From Acidiphilium acidophilum (GTDB taxonomy: Bacteria > Pseudomonadota > Alphaproteobacteria > Acetobacterales > Acetobacteraceae), in contig NZ_JAWXYB010000018.1 in NCBI RefSeq assembly GCF_033842475.1, positions 1,905,501-1,969,500 of the forward strand: a stretch of 64,000 nt of DNA. The letters are read 5' to 3'. Shown here piece by piece: positions 52,009-60,879 of this stretch. The translations under genes were made by a program, and so were the position numbers. How positions within the stretch are numbered: position 1 is the first letter of the stretch; each line of letters opens with the position of its first letter. Under the pieces are notes generated by a model. The model saw only the letters and a program-made list of their open reading frames with translations, was not told the origin of the DNA and did no database searches.

Positions 52009-53873
52009 TGACCGAGCAGTCCCGCAGCGAGGATTTCAAGCGCGCCACCGCCGGCGCGGTCCGTGCCATCGCCGGCAGCGACGAGGTGCAGGTCGCCTAT
52101 CAGCCGGGTGCTGCCGGTCTTGCCGGCAAGCGCGCCCGGCTGCCCTCGCCCACCCGCGCCTTGCCGCCGGCGGAGGTCGCGCGGCTGCGCGGCATCGCCG
52201 ATTCGATGGCCCTGCGTCTGCGCCATCACGACGATACCGTCCACGCCAACCGCGCCCCGGTCGCCCGCGAGGCGCGCGATGCGTACGACGCGCTGGAACA
52301 GGCGCGGGTCGAGATTGTCGGTGCCGCGCACATGGCCGGGGTCGCCGCCAATCTGCACCGCAAATTGCAGGACGATTCGGAGGCCGAGGGTCTCGACCGG
52401 ATGAGCCGGCGCGATCAGCTTCCCACCGCCCAGGCGCTCGCCCTGCTGGTCCGCGAGCGGATGGACCCCGATTCGGTACCGGGTGCCGCCCGCAACATCC
52501 TCGATCTCTGGCGCGGAACATTGCCTGCGGAGGCCGAATCCGCCCTCGACGATCTCGCCGCCGAGCGCGCCGATCAGGACAGTTTCGCCCGCGCCGCCCG
52601 CCGCCTGCTCGCCGCGATGGACCTCGCCGAGGCCGAAACCTCGTCCGAGGAGGGCGACGACAGCGAGGATGCCGGCGATCAGGGCGAACAATCCCTCCAG
52701 CAGGATAATTCCGGCGAGGGCGAAACCCGGTCCGAGCAGGATCAGGACCAGCCGATGTCCGAAGCCCCCGAGGCGATGGAATCCGAATCCGCCGAATCGG
52801 ATGCCGACGAGGACAACGAGGACGAAAGCGCCACCGCCAGCGACGAAGCCCCCGCCGGCCCGCAGCAGCGCCGCAAGCCCATCCCCGAAGATCCCCACAC
52901 CGCCTACCGCGCCTTCACCCGCGCCTTCGACGAGGAAATCGCGGCCGACGAATTATGCGACATCGAGGAACTCGCGCGGCTCCGCCAGCAACTCGACCAG
53001 CAACTCCAGCATCTGCACGGCGTCGTCTCCAAACTCGCCAACCGCCTGCAACGCCGGTTGCTCGCGCAACAACAACGCGCGTGGGAGTTCGACCTTGAGG
53101 ATGGCTTGCTCGATGTCGGCCGTCTCGCCCGCGTCGTCGTCGATCCGTTGCTGCCCCTGTCGTTCAAACGCGAACGCGACACCGAGTTCCGCGACACCGT
53201 CGTAACCCTGCTGATCGACAATTCCGGCTCGATGCGCGGCAGACCCATTTCCGTCGCCGCCATGTGCGGCGACATCCTGGCCCGCACCCTCGAACGCTGC
53301 GCCGTGAAGGTCGAAATCCTCGGCTTCACCACCCGCGCCTGGAAGGGCGGCCAAAGCCGCGAAAAATGGGTCGGCGAAGGCAAGCCGCGCAACCCCGGTC
53401 GCCTCAACGACCTCCGCCACATCATCTACAAAGCCGCCGACCAGCCCTGGCGCCGCGCCCGGCGCAATCTCGGCCTGATGCTGCGCGAAGGCCTGCTCAA
53501 GGAAAACATCGACGGCGAAGCCCTCGCCTGGGCCTATCGCCGCCTGCTCGCCCGCCCGGAACACCGCCGCATCCTGATGGTGATTTCCGATGGCGCCCCG
53601 GTCGATGACAGCACCCTCTCGGTCAACCAGGGCAACTACCTCGAACGCCACCTGCGCGACGTGATCCGCGACATCGAAAGCCGCGACCTCGTCGAACTCA
53701 CCGCCATCGGAATCGGCCACGACGTCACCCGCTACTACCGCCGCGCCGTCACCCTGGTCGATGCCGAAGAACTCGGCGGCACCATGATGAAAAAACTCGC
53801 CGAGCTGTTCGATGAGGACGTCGCCGAATCATGGGCACGCGCCGCCGCGTTGCGCGCCCCGCTGGTGGCCTAA
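52008..53873 (+). CDS. cobT: Cobaltochelatase vWA subunit CobT
   Basis: 621 residues. N-terminal helical part to about residue 220, a long acidic, Glu/Asp/Ser-rich linker ([15 protein letters not shown] onward, about 215-300), then a C-terminal von Willebrand A domain with MIDAS DNSGSM near residue 405 and [17 protein letters not shown] near residue 565. Forms the chaperone ring with CobS for CobN. The longer frame from 51915 overlaps cobS and is rejected. Codon use is normal. Confidence 0.94.
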   Translation: MTEQSRSEDFKRATAGAVRAIAGSDEVQVAYQPGAAGLAGKRARLPSPTRALPPAEVARLRGIADSMALRLRHHDDTVHANRAPVAREARDAYDALEQARVEIVGAAHMAGVAANLHRKLQDDSEAEGLDRMSRRDQLPTAQALALLVRERMDPDSVPGAARNILDLWRGTLPAEAESALDDLAAERADQDSFARAARRLLAAMDLAEAETSSEEGDDSEDAGDQGEQSLQQDNSGEGETRSEQDQDQPMSEAPEAMESESAESDADEDNEDESATASDEAPAGPQQRRKPIPEDPHTAYRAFTRAFDEEIAADELCDIEELARLRQQLDQQLQHLHGVVSKLANRLQRRLLAQQQRAWEFDLEDGLLDVGRLARVVVDPLLPLSFKRERDTEFRDTVVTLLIDNSGSMRGRPISVAAMCGDILARTLERCAVKVEILGFTTRAWKGGQSREKWVGEGKPRNPGRLNDLRHIIYKAADQPWRRARRNLGLMLREGLLKENIDGEALAWAYRRLLARPEHRRILMVISDGAPVDDSTLSVNQGNYLERHLRDVIRDIESRDLVELTAIGIGHDVTRYYRRAVTLVDAEELGGTMMKKLAELFDEDVAESWARAAALRAPLVA

Positions 53874-53910
53874 CAGCGCGCCATCACGCGGCCATTCACG
53901 TTGTCGGGCG

Positions 53911-54741
53911 TCAGGCTTTCACCCCCTCCATCGCCTCGACCAGCATATCCCGCAGCCGCGGCTGGATATGCGGGTTGCCCGCCACCACATCGCCGGTGAC
54001 ATGATCGTGCCCCGCCGGATCGGTCGCATACCCACCGGCCTCGCGCACAAGCAACACCCCGGCCAGCACATCCCACGCCTGCGTCCCGAGTTCCCAATAC
54101 GCCTCGTAGCGCCCTGCCGCGGTCCAGGCGAGATCGAGTGCCGCCGAGCCCATCCGCCGCACCCCGGCGGTCTCCGGCATCAACTGCCCGAGCACCCGCG
54201 CGAAGGCGAGGCGGTTGCGCGGCGCGGTCTTGGCAAACGGAATCCCGGTCGCGAACAGCGAAGCCGACCAATCCCGCCTTGCCGAAACCCGCAGCCGCTT
54301 GTCGTTCAGATACGCGCCCGCGCCCTTTTCCGCCCAGAACATCTCATCGAGCGCGGGTGCGAACACCAGCCCCGCCACCACCTCCGCCCCGCCATCCGGC
54401 AGGCGCTTTTCCAGCGCGATCGAGATGGCCCAGTTCGGAATCGCATGGAGAAAATTCGTGGTCCCATCGAGCGGATCGATCACCCAGCGCCACGCCCAGT
54501 TATCCGACCCCCGTGCGCCACCTTCCTCGCCGAGCAGCGCATAACCGGGCCGCGCGCGCTCCAGCTCCTCGATGATCGTCTGCTCCGAGCGCAGATCCGC
54601 CTGGCTGACGAAATCCGATGGCCCCTTCACCGACACCTGCAGATGCTCGACCTCGTTGAAATCGCGGATCAGCCGCTTCGCCGCCTTCTGCGCCGCAGCC
54701 ACCATGATCGTCATATGCGCGGAACGCCGGGGAGCCATCAT
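53911..54741 (-). CDS. Inositol monophosphatase family protein (SuhB-like)
   Basis: 276-residue Mg-dependent phosphatase. Metal sites are GEEGG (Glu72-Glu73), WVIDPLDGTTNFLHAIPN (D89, D92) and, later, WELGTQAWDVLAGVLLVREAGG. ATG 54741 has GGAG eight bases upstream and matches the family N-terminus. It hydrolyses inositol-1-phosphate or related sugar phosphates. Convergent with cobT. Confidence 0.93.
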   Translation of the reverse strand: MMAPRRSAHMTIMVAAAQKAAKRLIRDFNEVEHLQVSVKGPSDFVSQADLRSEQTIIEELERARPGYALLGEEGGARGSDNWAWRWVIDPLDGTTNFLHAIPNWAISIALEKRLPDGGAEVVAGLVFAPALDEMFWAEKGAGAYLNDKRLRVSARRDWSASLFATGIPFAKTAPRNRLAFARVLGQLMPETAGVRRMGSAALDLAWTAAGRYEAYWELGTQAWDVLAGVLLVREAGGYATDPAGHDHVTGDVVAGNPHIQPRLRDMLVEAMEGVKA

Positions 54742-54922
54742 CAGCCACACTCCAAAAATTGAACCCCGCCTGAGCCTCGCCCCGGTCGGCGGGCGAGGTG
54801 TGCCACCGATCGCCCGCCCCGTTCAACCCCGCCGCAAGCACGGGAGCACGGCAATCCCGCAAGGATCACCCCGCCGGCAAGCATTGCTGGCCGGCGGCGA
54901 CCCGATTATAGAAGGTCGCGAC

Positions 54923-54996
54923 GCGGGTGTAGCTCAACGGTAGAGTCCCAGCCTTCCAAGCTGGTTGTGCGGGTTCGATTCCCGTCACCCGCTCCA
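54923..54996 (+). tRNA. tRNA-Gly (anticodon TCC)
   Basis: 74-base cloverleaf: acceptor GCGGGTG pairs with CACCCGC, D arm AGCTCAACGGTAGAGT, anticodon arm CCAGC CTTCCAA GCTGG with TCC, T arm GCGGG TTCGATT CCCGT, discriminator T and encoded CCA. Codon GGA/GGG glycine. Confidence 0.97.
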
Positions 54997-55116
54997 GCGT
55001 CCGGCCTCGATCCGCTTCCTGACGAAATCGCGTTTCAGGGGGCGGCCCTTGACATCGAAGCCCGCACGTTGTGCAAGCCAGCGGACGCGTGCTGTCCGCA
55101 AGCGACCTGTCACTGC

Positions 55117-55193
55117 AGGGGTGTAGCTCAATTGGCTAGAGCGCCGGTCTCCAAAACCGGAGGCTGTGGGTTCGAGACCCTCCACCCCTGCCA
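55117..55193 (+). tRNA. tRNA-Trp (anticodon CCA)
   Basis: 77-base cloverleaf: acceptor AGGGGTG with CACCCCT, D arm AGCTCAATTGGCTAGAGC, anticodon stem CCGGT/ACCGG with loop CTCCAAA (anticodon CCA), T arm GTGGG TTCGAGA CCCTC, discriminator G and encoded CCA. It precedes secE by about 50 bp, a common bacterial order. Confidence 0.97.
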
Positions 55194-55245
55194 ACCGGTC
55201 TTTCTGGGCCGGCACGCAGCACGATATTTTTAGGCAATCTGGAGC

Positions 55246-55449
55246 ATGACGGCATTGGCGTTCAACCCGGCGAAGTTCTTGCGCGACGTGCGCATCGAAG
55301 CCTCCAAGACCACATGGCCCGGGCGGCGCGAAACCCTCGTCACCACCGGCGTGGTCCTCGCGATGGTCGCGCTGACGATCGTTTTCTTTCTCGTGGTGGA
55401 CCAGGTGATCGGCCTGGGAATGCGCACATTGTTCGGCGTGGGGGGTTAA
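55246..55449 (+). CDS. secE: SecE, preprotein translocase subunit
   Basis: 67-residue single-helix membrane subunit of SecYEG. The conserved cytosolic amphipathic segment FLRDVRIEASKTTWPGRRETLVTT precedes the transmembrane helix VVLAMVALTIVFFLVVDQVIG. GGAG lies before the ATG. Five bases separate its stop from the nusG GTG. Confidence 0.96.
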   Translation: MTALAFNPAKFLRDVRIEASKTTWPGRRETLVTTGVVLAMVALTIVFFLVVDQVIGLGMRTLFGVGG

Positions 55450-55454
55450 GCATC

Positions 55455-55985
55455 GTGGCGAAGCGCTGGTATGTTCTGCATGTCTATTCCGGGTTCGAGA
55501 AAAAGATCGCAACCCAGATCACCGAAACCGCGGCCCAGAAGGGCCTGTCCGACGAGATCGAGCAGGTGCTGGTCCCGACCGAGGAGGTCGTGGAAATCCG
55601 CCGCGCCCAGAAGGTCAACGCCGAACGCAAATTCTTCCCCGGCTACGTCCTGATCAAAATGGAAATGAGCGACGATGCCTGGCATCTGGTGCGCGACATT
55701 CCGAAAGTGACCGGCTTCCTCGGCACTAAGATCCGCCCGACCCCGATTTCCGATGCCGAGGCCGAGCGCATGATGCGTCAGGTTCAGGAAGGTGCGGAAA
55801 CCCGCCGCCCCGCCGTGGTGTTCGAAATCGGCGAACAGGTCCGCGTCGCGGACGGTCCGTTCACCAGCTTCAACGGCACCGTCGAGGATGTCGACGAGGA
55901 ACGTGGCCGCGTGAAGGTATCGGTCTCGATCTTCGGACGCTCGACCCCGGTGGAACTCGAATACGCGCAGGTCGAAAAAGTCTGA
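55455..55985 (+). CDS. nusG: Transcription elongation/antitermination factor NusG
   Basis: 176 residues with NGN domain (KRWYVLHVYSGFEKKIATQI to the PGYVLIKMEM strand) and C-terminal KOW domain (FEIGEQVRVADGPFTSFNGTVEDVD). Start GTG 55455. It binds RNA polymerase and Rho. Unlike in most bacteria no ribosomal protein rplK gene follows; an epoxide hydrolase gene starts four bases after its stop. Confidence 0.97.
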   Translation: MAKRWYVLHVYSGFEKKIATQITETAAQKGLSDEIEQVLVPTEEVVEIRRAQKVNAERKFFPGYVLIKMEMSDDAWHLVRDIPKVTGFLGTKIRPTPISDAEAERMMRQVQEGAETRRPAVVFEIGEQVRVADGPFTSFNGTVEDVDEERGRVKVSVSIFGRSTPVELEYAQVEKV

Positions 55986-55989
55986 TCCC

Positions 55990-56886
55990 GTGGCCGCCGC
56001 GATCGAGACCATCCGGATCGCGGCGAACAACCTGAACTTCGCGGTCGATACCTGCGGCACCGGGCGCAACCTCGCTCTGTGCCTGCATGGTTTCCCCGAG
56101 TGCAAATTCTCCTGGCGTCATCAAATGCCCCTGCTCGCCACGCTCGGCTACACCGCCTGGGCACCGGACCTGCGCGGCTACGGCACAACGTCCCGCCCCA
56201 CCGGCATCGCCGCCTACCGGATTTCCGAACTCCTCCGCGACATCGCCGGCCTGATCGACGCCGCCCGCGCTCAAGGCATCGACGGTGACATCGTCCTGAT
56301 CGGTCACGACTGGGGCGGCGCGCTCGGCTGGTTCTTTGTACTCAACGCGATCCGCCCGGTCGACCGTTTCATCGTGATGAACCTGCCCCACCCCGACCTC
56401 TTCGCACGCGGCCTGCGCACCCTGCGGCAATTGCGCCGCTCCTGGTATATTTTCTGGTTCCAGCTGCCCTGGCTGCCCGAACGCATCCTCGCCGCCGACA
56501 ACGCAGCCTGGATCGCCCGCGCCTTTCGCGGCATGGCGGTCGATAAATCCCGCTTCCCCGACGAGGTTCTCGCGGTCTACCGCGCCAACGCGCTGATCCC
56601 CGGCGCGCTGACCGCGATGATCAACTGGTATCGCGCCAATTTCCGCAACCCGTTCCGCACCCTCGCCCCCGCCAAACCGCTGCGCGTGCCCACATTGATG
56701 CTCTGGGGCGAACAGGACGCCGCCTTAGGCCGCGAACTCACCTGCGGCACCGCTGATCTGGTCGATGATTTCACCCTGCGCTACCTGCCCGGCGTGTCGC
56801 ACTGGGTCCAGCAGGAAGCCCCTGAAACCGTCAACGCCATGATCGCGGCGTGGCTCACCGGAAGGCCGGTCCCCACCGCAACCTGA
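55990..56886 (+). CDS. Epoxide hydrolase-type alpha/beta hydrolase
   Basis: 298 residues. Oxyanion motif HGFPE (residues 33-37), nucleophile D107 in GHDWGG and a catalytic His in GVSHWVQQEAPE near residue 275. The Asp nucleophile plus the large cap (WYIFWFQLPWLPE) fits epoxide hydrolases over esterases. Starts at GTG 55990, four bases after the nusG stop, so it may be read from the same transcript. Convergent with the MaoC gene. Confidence 0.88.
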   Translation: MAAAIETIRIAANNLNFAVDTCGTGRNLALCLHGFPECKFSWRHQMPLLATLGYTAWAPDLRGYGTTSRPTGIAAYRISELLRDIAGLIDAARAQGIDGDIVLIGHDWGGALGWFFVLNAIRPVDRFIVMNLPHPDLFARGLRTLRQLRRSWYIFWFQLPWLPERILAADNAAWIARAFRGMAVDKSRFPDEVLAVYRANALIPGALTAMINWYRANFRNPFRTLAPAKPLRVPTLMLWGEQDAALGRELTCGTADLVDDFTLRYLPGVSHWVQQEAPETVNAMIAAWLTGRPVPTAT

Positions 56887-56890
56887 AGCC

Positions 56891-57316
56891 TCACGCCTTG
56901 TCGAGCAGCACGCCCTTGCTGGTCGCTTCGACCGCCACCACCCCGGATTCGGCCAGCGTCAGCGTCCCGGTGCTGGTCGCGATATGCCCCAGCCCCTCCT
57001 TGTATTCGATATGGGTGACCACCCAGCGAATGATCGTCCGCGCCCCCATCGGCACGCCGCGCCGGAACCGGAAGCTGAATTCCAGCCCCAGTGTCGGTCC
57101 GAGCTCGGAAAACCGCCGCGCGGTCAGCCCCATCATCCGCGCCGTCGTCTCGGTCCCGCTCACGATCAACCCGCCGAACCGCGAGGCCGCCGCCGCCGCC
57201 TCATCGTGATGCATCGGGTTGGTGTCCCCGACCATGCGGGCGAATTCCTGTGACGCCTCGGTTTCAAACACATGTTCGGCCTCGAATTCGGTGCCGACCC
57301 TGACCATCTCATTCAT
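56891..57316 (-). CDS. MaoC-like hot-dog hydratase
   Basis: 141 residues, single hot-dog domain. The R-hydratase motif is present as GDTNPMHHDEAAAAASRFGGLIVSG, with the catalytic Asp and His of (R)-specific enoyl-CoA hydratases. ATG 57316 is preferred over a longer frame to 57487, whose first residues are not protein-like. Might act in acyl-CoA or hydroxyalkanoate metabolism. Confidence 0.84.
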   Translation of the reverse strand: MNEMVRVGTEFEAEHVFETEASQEFARMVGDTNPMHHDEAAAAASRFGGLIVSGTETTARMMGLTARRFSELGPTLGLEFSFRFRRGVPMGARTIIRWVVTHIEYKEGLGHIATSTGTLTLAESGVVAVEATSKGVLLDKA

Positions 57317-57486
57317 GCGCAGCGGTTTCCTTGTCACGCGTTCTTGTCCCCCACGGCCTGCCGTGGCAGTGAGCCTTGATAAAAGGTGCCACACGGGCAA
57401 TGTCGCGTCCAATGCCAGCGGGCCGGAAAGCCGGTGCGCTCGAGTGCGTATTGTTGAATATATCGTATCATAAGTCGGGGGCTTCA

Positions 57487-58365
57487 TTGTCGATCAAACC
57501 ATTACGCAAAGCGGTGCTGCCGGTCGCCGGCCTCGGAACCCGCTTTCTGCCCGCCACCAAGGCGATCCCCAAGGAAATGCTCCCGGTGGTCGACAAACCG
57601 CTGATCCAGTACGCGATCGATGAAGCCCGCGCCGCCGGCATCGAGCAGTTCTGCATGGTCACCGGCCGCGGCAAAACCGCCCTGATCGACCATTTCGACA
57701 TCGCCTTCGAGCTCGAAGCCACCCTGTCCGAGCGCGGCAAGGACGATGCGCTGGGCATGCTCCGCTCCGAAGCGATGGAACCGGGCTCGATCGTCACGGT
57801 CCGCCAGCAGGTCCCGCTCGGCCTCGGCCACGCGATCTGGTGCGCCCGCGCCTTCATCGGCGACGATCCTTTCGCGATCATCCTGCCCGACGACCTCGTG
57901 CTCAGCCAGACCCCCTGCCTCGGCCAGCTCGCCGATGCCTACCGCGCCACCGGCGGCAACGTCGTCGCGGTCGAGGAAGTGCCGATGGAGCAGGTCCACC
58001 GCTACGGCGTCCTGAAAACCGGCGAAACCGAGGGCAACATGGTCGAGGTGCTCGGCCTGGTCGAAAAGCCCCGCCGCGACCTCGCCCCTTCCAACCTCTC
58101 GATCATCGGGCGCTACGTCCTGCTCCCCGAAATCGTCGCCCACCTCGCGCGCATGGAGCGCGGCGCCGGCAACGAGGTCCAGCTGACCGACGCCATGGCC
58201 AAAATGATCGGCCACGCTCCGTTCCACGGCCTCAAATTCGAAGGCCGCCGGTTCGATTGCGGCGACAAGGTCGGCTATCTCGAAGCCCAGATCGCCTTCG
58301 GCCTCGCCCGCCCCGACCTCAGCCCGGCCATCCGCCACTTCCTGAAAGCTTACGCCGATGCATGA
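57487..58365 (+). CDS. galU: UTP-glucose-1-phosphate uridylyltransferase
   Basis: 292-residue nucleotidyltransferase making UDP-glucose for polysaccharides. The signature LPVAGLGTRFLPATKAIPKEMLPVVDKPLIQYAIDEA opens the chain; later VEKP and RFDCGDKVGYLEA are intact. The start is TTG 57487, which fits the usual GalU N-terminus and has GGGGG about nine bases upstream; the frame open to 57376 would add unlike sequence. Its stop overlaps the mutase start by eight bases. Confidence 0.94.
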   Translation: MSIKPLRKAVLPVAGLGTRFLPATKAIPKEMLPVVDKPLIQYAIDEARAAGIEQFCMVTGRGKTALIDHFDIAFELEATLSERGKDDALGMLRSEAMEPGSIVTVRQQVPLGLGHAIWCARAFIGDDPFAIILPDDLVLSQTPCLGQLADAYRATGGNVVAVEEVPMEQVHRYGVLKTGETEGNMVEVLGLVEKPRRDLAPSNLSIIGRYVLLPEIVAHLARMERGAGNEVQLTDAMAKMIGHAPFHGLKFEGRRFDCGDKVGYLEAQIAFGLARPDLSPAIRHFLKAYADA

Positions 58366-59776
58366 CAAAACCGCGTTCGCGCATCTGTTCCCCGCCACCA
58401 CCCTGCGCGAATACGACATTCGCGGCATCGTCGGCGAAACCCTGCATACGGCGGACGCCTTCGCGATCGGCCGCACCTTCGGCTCGATCGTCGCCCGCAA
58501 GGGCGGCAGCCGCGTCGCGGTCGGGCGGGACGGGCGGCTGTCCTCGCCCGAATTTTCGGCAACCCTGATCGAGGGGCTGATCGCCAGCGGCATGCACGTC
58601 ACCGATATCGGCGTCGGCCCCACCCCGATGCTCTATTTCGCCGCCACCACCGAAGCGACCGATGGCGCGATCATGGTCACCGGCAGCCACAACCCGGCCA
58701 ATTACAACGGTTTCAAAATGATGATGGGCCGCAAGCCCTTCTTCGGCGACGATATCCAGACCCTCGGCCGCCTCGCCGCCGCAGGCGATGTGGTCGCCCC
58801 CGCCGAAGGCAGCGTGGTCACCCGCGACATCAGCGCCGCCTACCTCGCCCGCCTGCTCCAGGATTGGGATGGCGGCGACCGTGCGCTCAACGTGGTCTGG
58901 GATTCCGGCAACGGCTCGGCGGGCGACGTGCTGCAACGCCTCGTCAAAGCCCTGCGCGGCAGGCACACCGTGCTCAACGCCGAAATCGACGGCCGGTTCC
59001 CCGCCCATCACCCCGATCCCACCGTCCCGAAAAATCTCGAACAACTGGTCACCGCCGTCCGCAAACAGGGGGCCGATATCGGCATCGCCTTCGATGGCGA
59101 CGCCGACCGCATCGGCATCGTCGACGATACCGGCGAAATCCTCTTCGGCGACCAGTTCCTGATCCTCCTCGCGCGCGACGTGCTGGCAACCCACCCCGGC
59201 GCCACCATCATCGCCGACGTCAAGGCGAGCCAGGTCCTGTTCGACCAGATCGAAAAAGCCGGCGGCAAACCCCTGATGTGGAAAACCGGCCACTCCCTGA
59301 TCAAGTCGAAAATGGCCGAAACCGGTGCCCCGCTCGCGGGCGAAATGTCGGGCCACATCTTCTTCGCCGATAAATGGTACGGGTTCGACGACGCCCTCTA
59401 CGCTGCCATCCGCGTCCTCAACGCCGTCATCCACAGCGGCAAATCGGTCTCGGCCTTCCGCAAATCCCTGCCCCAGGTCCTCAACACGCCGGAACTCCGG
59501 TTCGACTGCGAGGAAAGCCGCAAATTCTCCGTGGTCGCCGAAGTCGCCGAACGCCTCCGCGCCGATGGCGCCACGGTTTCACAAACCGATGGCGTGCGCG
59601 TGAACACCGAGGATGGCTGGTGGCTCCTGCGCGCCTCGAACACCCAGGCCGTGCTGGTCGCCCGCGCCGAAGCCGCAACCCCCGCCGGTCTCGCCCGCCT
59701 CAAGGCCACGCTGGCCTCGCAACTCGCCGCATCCGGCCTCGCACCCGATTTCTCCGGTGCCAATGCCGGCCACTGA
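58358..59776 (+). CDS. Phosphomannomutase/phosphoglucomutase
   Basis: 472-residue alpha-D-phosphohexomutase. Phosphoserine S110 in VTGSHNPANYNGFK, metal loop FDGDADRIG near residue 246, sugar loop GEMSGHIFF and the phosphate loop RASNTQAVLVARAEA are all present. Interconverts hexose-6 and hexose-1 phosphates, supplying GalU and mannose donors. Likely co-transcribed with galU and the glycosyltransferase for surface polysaccharide. Confidence 0.94.
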   Translation: MHDKTAFAHLFPATTLREYDIRGIVGETLHTADAFAIGRTFGSIVARKGGSRVAVGRDGRLSSPEFSATLIEGLIASGMHVTDIGVGPTPMLYFAATTEATDGAIMVTGSHNPANYNGFKMMMGRKPFFGDDIQTLGRLAAAGDVVAPAEGSVVTRDISAAYLARLLQDWDGGDRALNVVWDSGNGSAGDVLQRLVKALRGRHTVLNAEIDGRFPAHHPDPTVPKNLEQLVTAVRKQGADIGIAFDGDADRIGIVDDTGEILFGDQFLILLARDVLATHPGATIIADVKASQVLFDQIEKAGGKPLMWKTGHSLIKSKMAETGAPLAGEMSGHIFFADKWYGFDDALYAAIRVLNAVIHSGKSVSAFRKSLPQVLNTPELRFDCEESRKFSVVAEVAERLRADGATVSQTDGVRVNTEDGWWLLRASNTQAVLVARAEAATPAGLARLKATLASQLAASGLAPDFSGANAGH

Positions 59777-59779
59777 TCG

Positions 59780-60733
59780 ATGACGATCGATCGGGCAGTC
59801 ACCGTCGCGGTCCTGCTGCCCTGCCACAACGAAGCCCTCGCAATCGGCAAGGTGGTGCGCGACTTCCGCGCCGCCCTGCCGGACGCGATCATCTACGTGT
59901 TCGACAACAACTCGACCGATGTCACCATCGCGGTCGCATCCGAAGCCGGTGCCGTGGTCCGCCGCGAACCCCAGCAGGGCAAGGGTCACGTCGTCCGCCG
60001 CATGTTCCGCGACATCGATGCCGATGTCTACATCATGGCCGATGGCGACGACACGTATGACGCATCCCTCGCCCCCGCTTTGCTCGCCCTCGCCCGCAGC
60101 GGCCCGCACGATCTGGTCAACTGCGTCCGCATCGCAACCGGCGACGAAGCCTATCGCGGCGGCCACCGCCTCGGCAACGTCCTGCTCACCGGCGCGGTCC
60201 GCACCATCTTCGGCGACCGGGTGCAGGACATGCTATCCGGCTACAAGGTCATGTCCCGCCGCTTCGTCAAATCATTCCCCGCTCTGTCCACCGGGTTCGA
60301 CATCGAAACCGAACTCGCGGTCCATGCCCTCGAACTCGCGGTCCCGATCGCCCATCTTGAGGGCGAGTATCGCGGCCGCCCCCCCGGCTCGGAAAGCAAG
60401 CTCCGCACCTGGCAGGACGGATGGCGCATCCTGATGATGATCCTCAAACTCATCCGCCACGAACGCCCGCTCGCCTTCTTCGGCGGCATCGCCCTCGCCT
60501 GCGCCCTGGTCGCGATCCTGCTCGGCATCCCGCTGCTGATCACCTACCTCCACACCGGCCTGGTCCCGCGCCTGCCCACCGCCGTGCTCGCCACCGGCAT
60601 CGGCCTCGCCGGCCTGCTCAGCCTCACCACCGGCATCATCCTCGACACCGTCACCCGCGGCCGCCGCGAACTCCGCGCCCTCGCCTATCTCGGCCAACCC
60701 GCCCCCACCGTCCCCGGCGAGCCGCGGTTTTGA
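59780..60733 (+). CDS. Family 2 glycosyltransferase with C-terminal membrane helices
   Basis: 317 residues. A GT2 domain starts VLLPCHNEALAIGKVVRDF and has the DxD-like MADGDDTYD near residue 90 and the QDMLSGYKVMSRRFVKSF acceptor region. The C-terminus carries two transmembrane helices (about 233-258 and 270-292). Similar proteins make polyprenyl-phosphate sugars or transfer a sugar at the inner membrane face. Three bases after the mutase gene. Confidence 0.87.
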   Translation: MTIDRAVTVAVLLPCHNEALAIGKVVRDFRAALPDAIIYVFDNNSTDVTIAVASEAGAVVRREPQQGKGHVVRRMFRDIDADVYIMADGDDTYDASLAPALLALARSGPHDLVNCVRIATGDEAYRGGHRLGNVLLTGAVRTIFGDRVQDMLSGYKVMSRRFVKSFPALSTGFDIETELAVHALELAVPIAHLEGEYRGRPPGSESKLRTWQDGWRILMMILKLIRHERPLAFFGGIALACALVAILLGIPLLITYLHTGLVPRLPTAVLATGIGLAGLLSLTTGIILDTVTRGRRELRALAYLGQPAPTVPGEPRF

Positions 60734-60810
60734 AGCCTGCCCTCAGCGCCCTCGCCTACGACCGTGCCAGTCTGATGAAACCGTGATCGCTGGGCATAGG
60801 ACGGAAACAG

Positions 60811-60858
60811 GCCAGGGCTCTGCCCTGGACCCGCCAAAGGCGGAGCCTTTGGAATCCA
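60811..60858. repeat. Hairpin repeat of the second family
   Basis: CCAGGGCTCTGCCCTGG hairpin (60812-60828) followed by the exact block 60831-60858 shared with 50733-50760, itself a stem CCAAAGGC/GCCTTTGG. It lies between the convergent glycosyltransferase and ilvD genes, where it may end both transcripts. Confidence 0.75.
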
Positions 60859-60879
60859 TTCGTTTGAGGTTACAAGGGC

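Noticed and set aside
14811-57470. The shared TTGAATATATCG string at about 14812 and 57452 as a common regulatory motif
   Set aside because: Only 10-11 bases shared at two unrelated promoters; not enough to claim a site.
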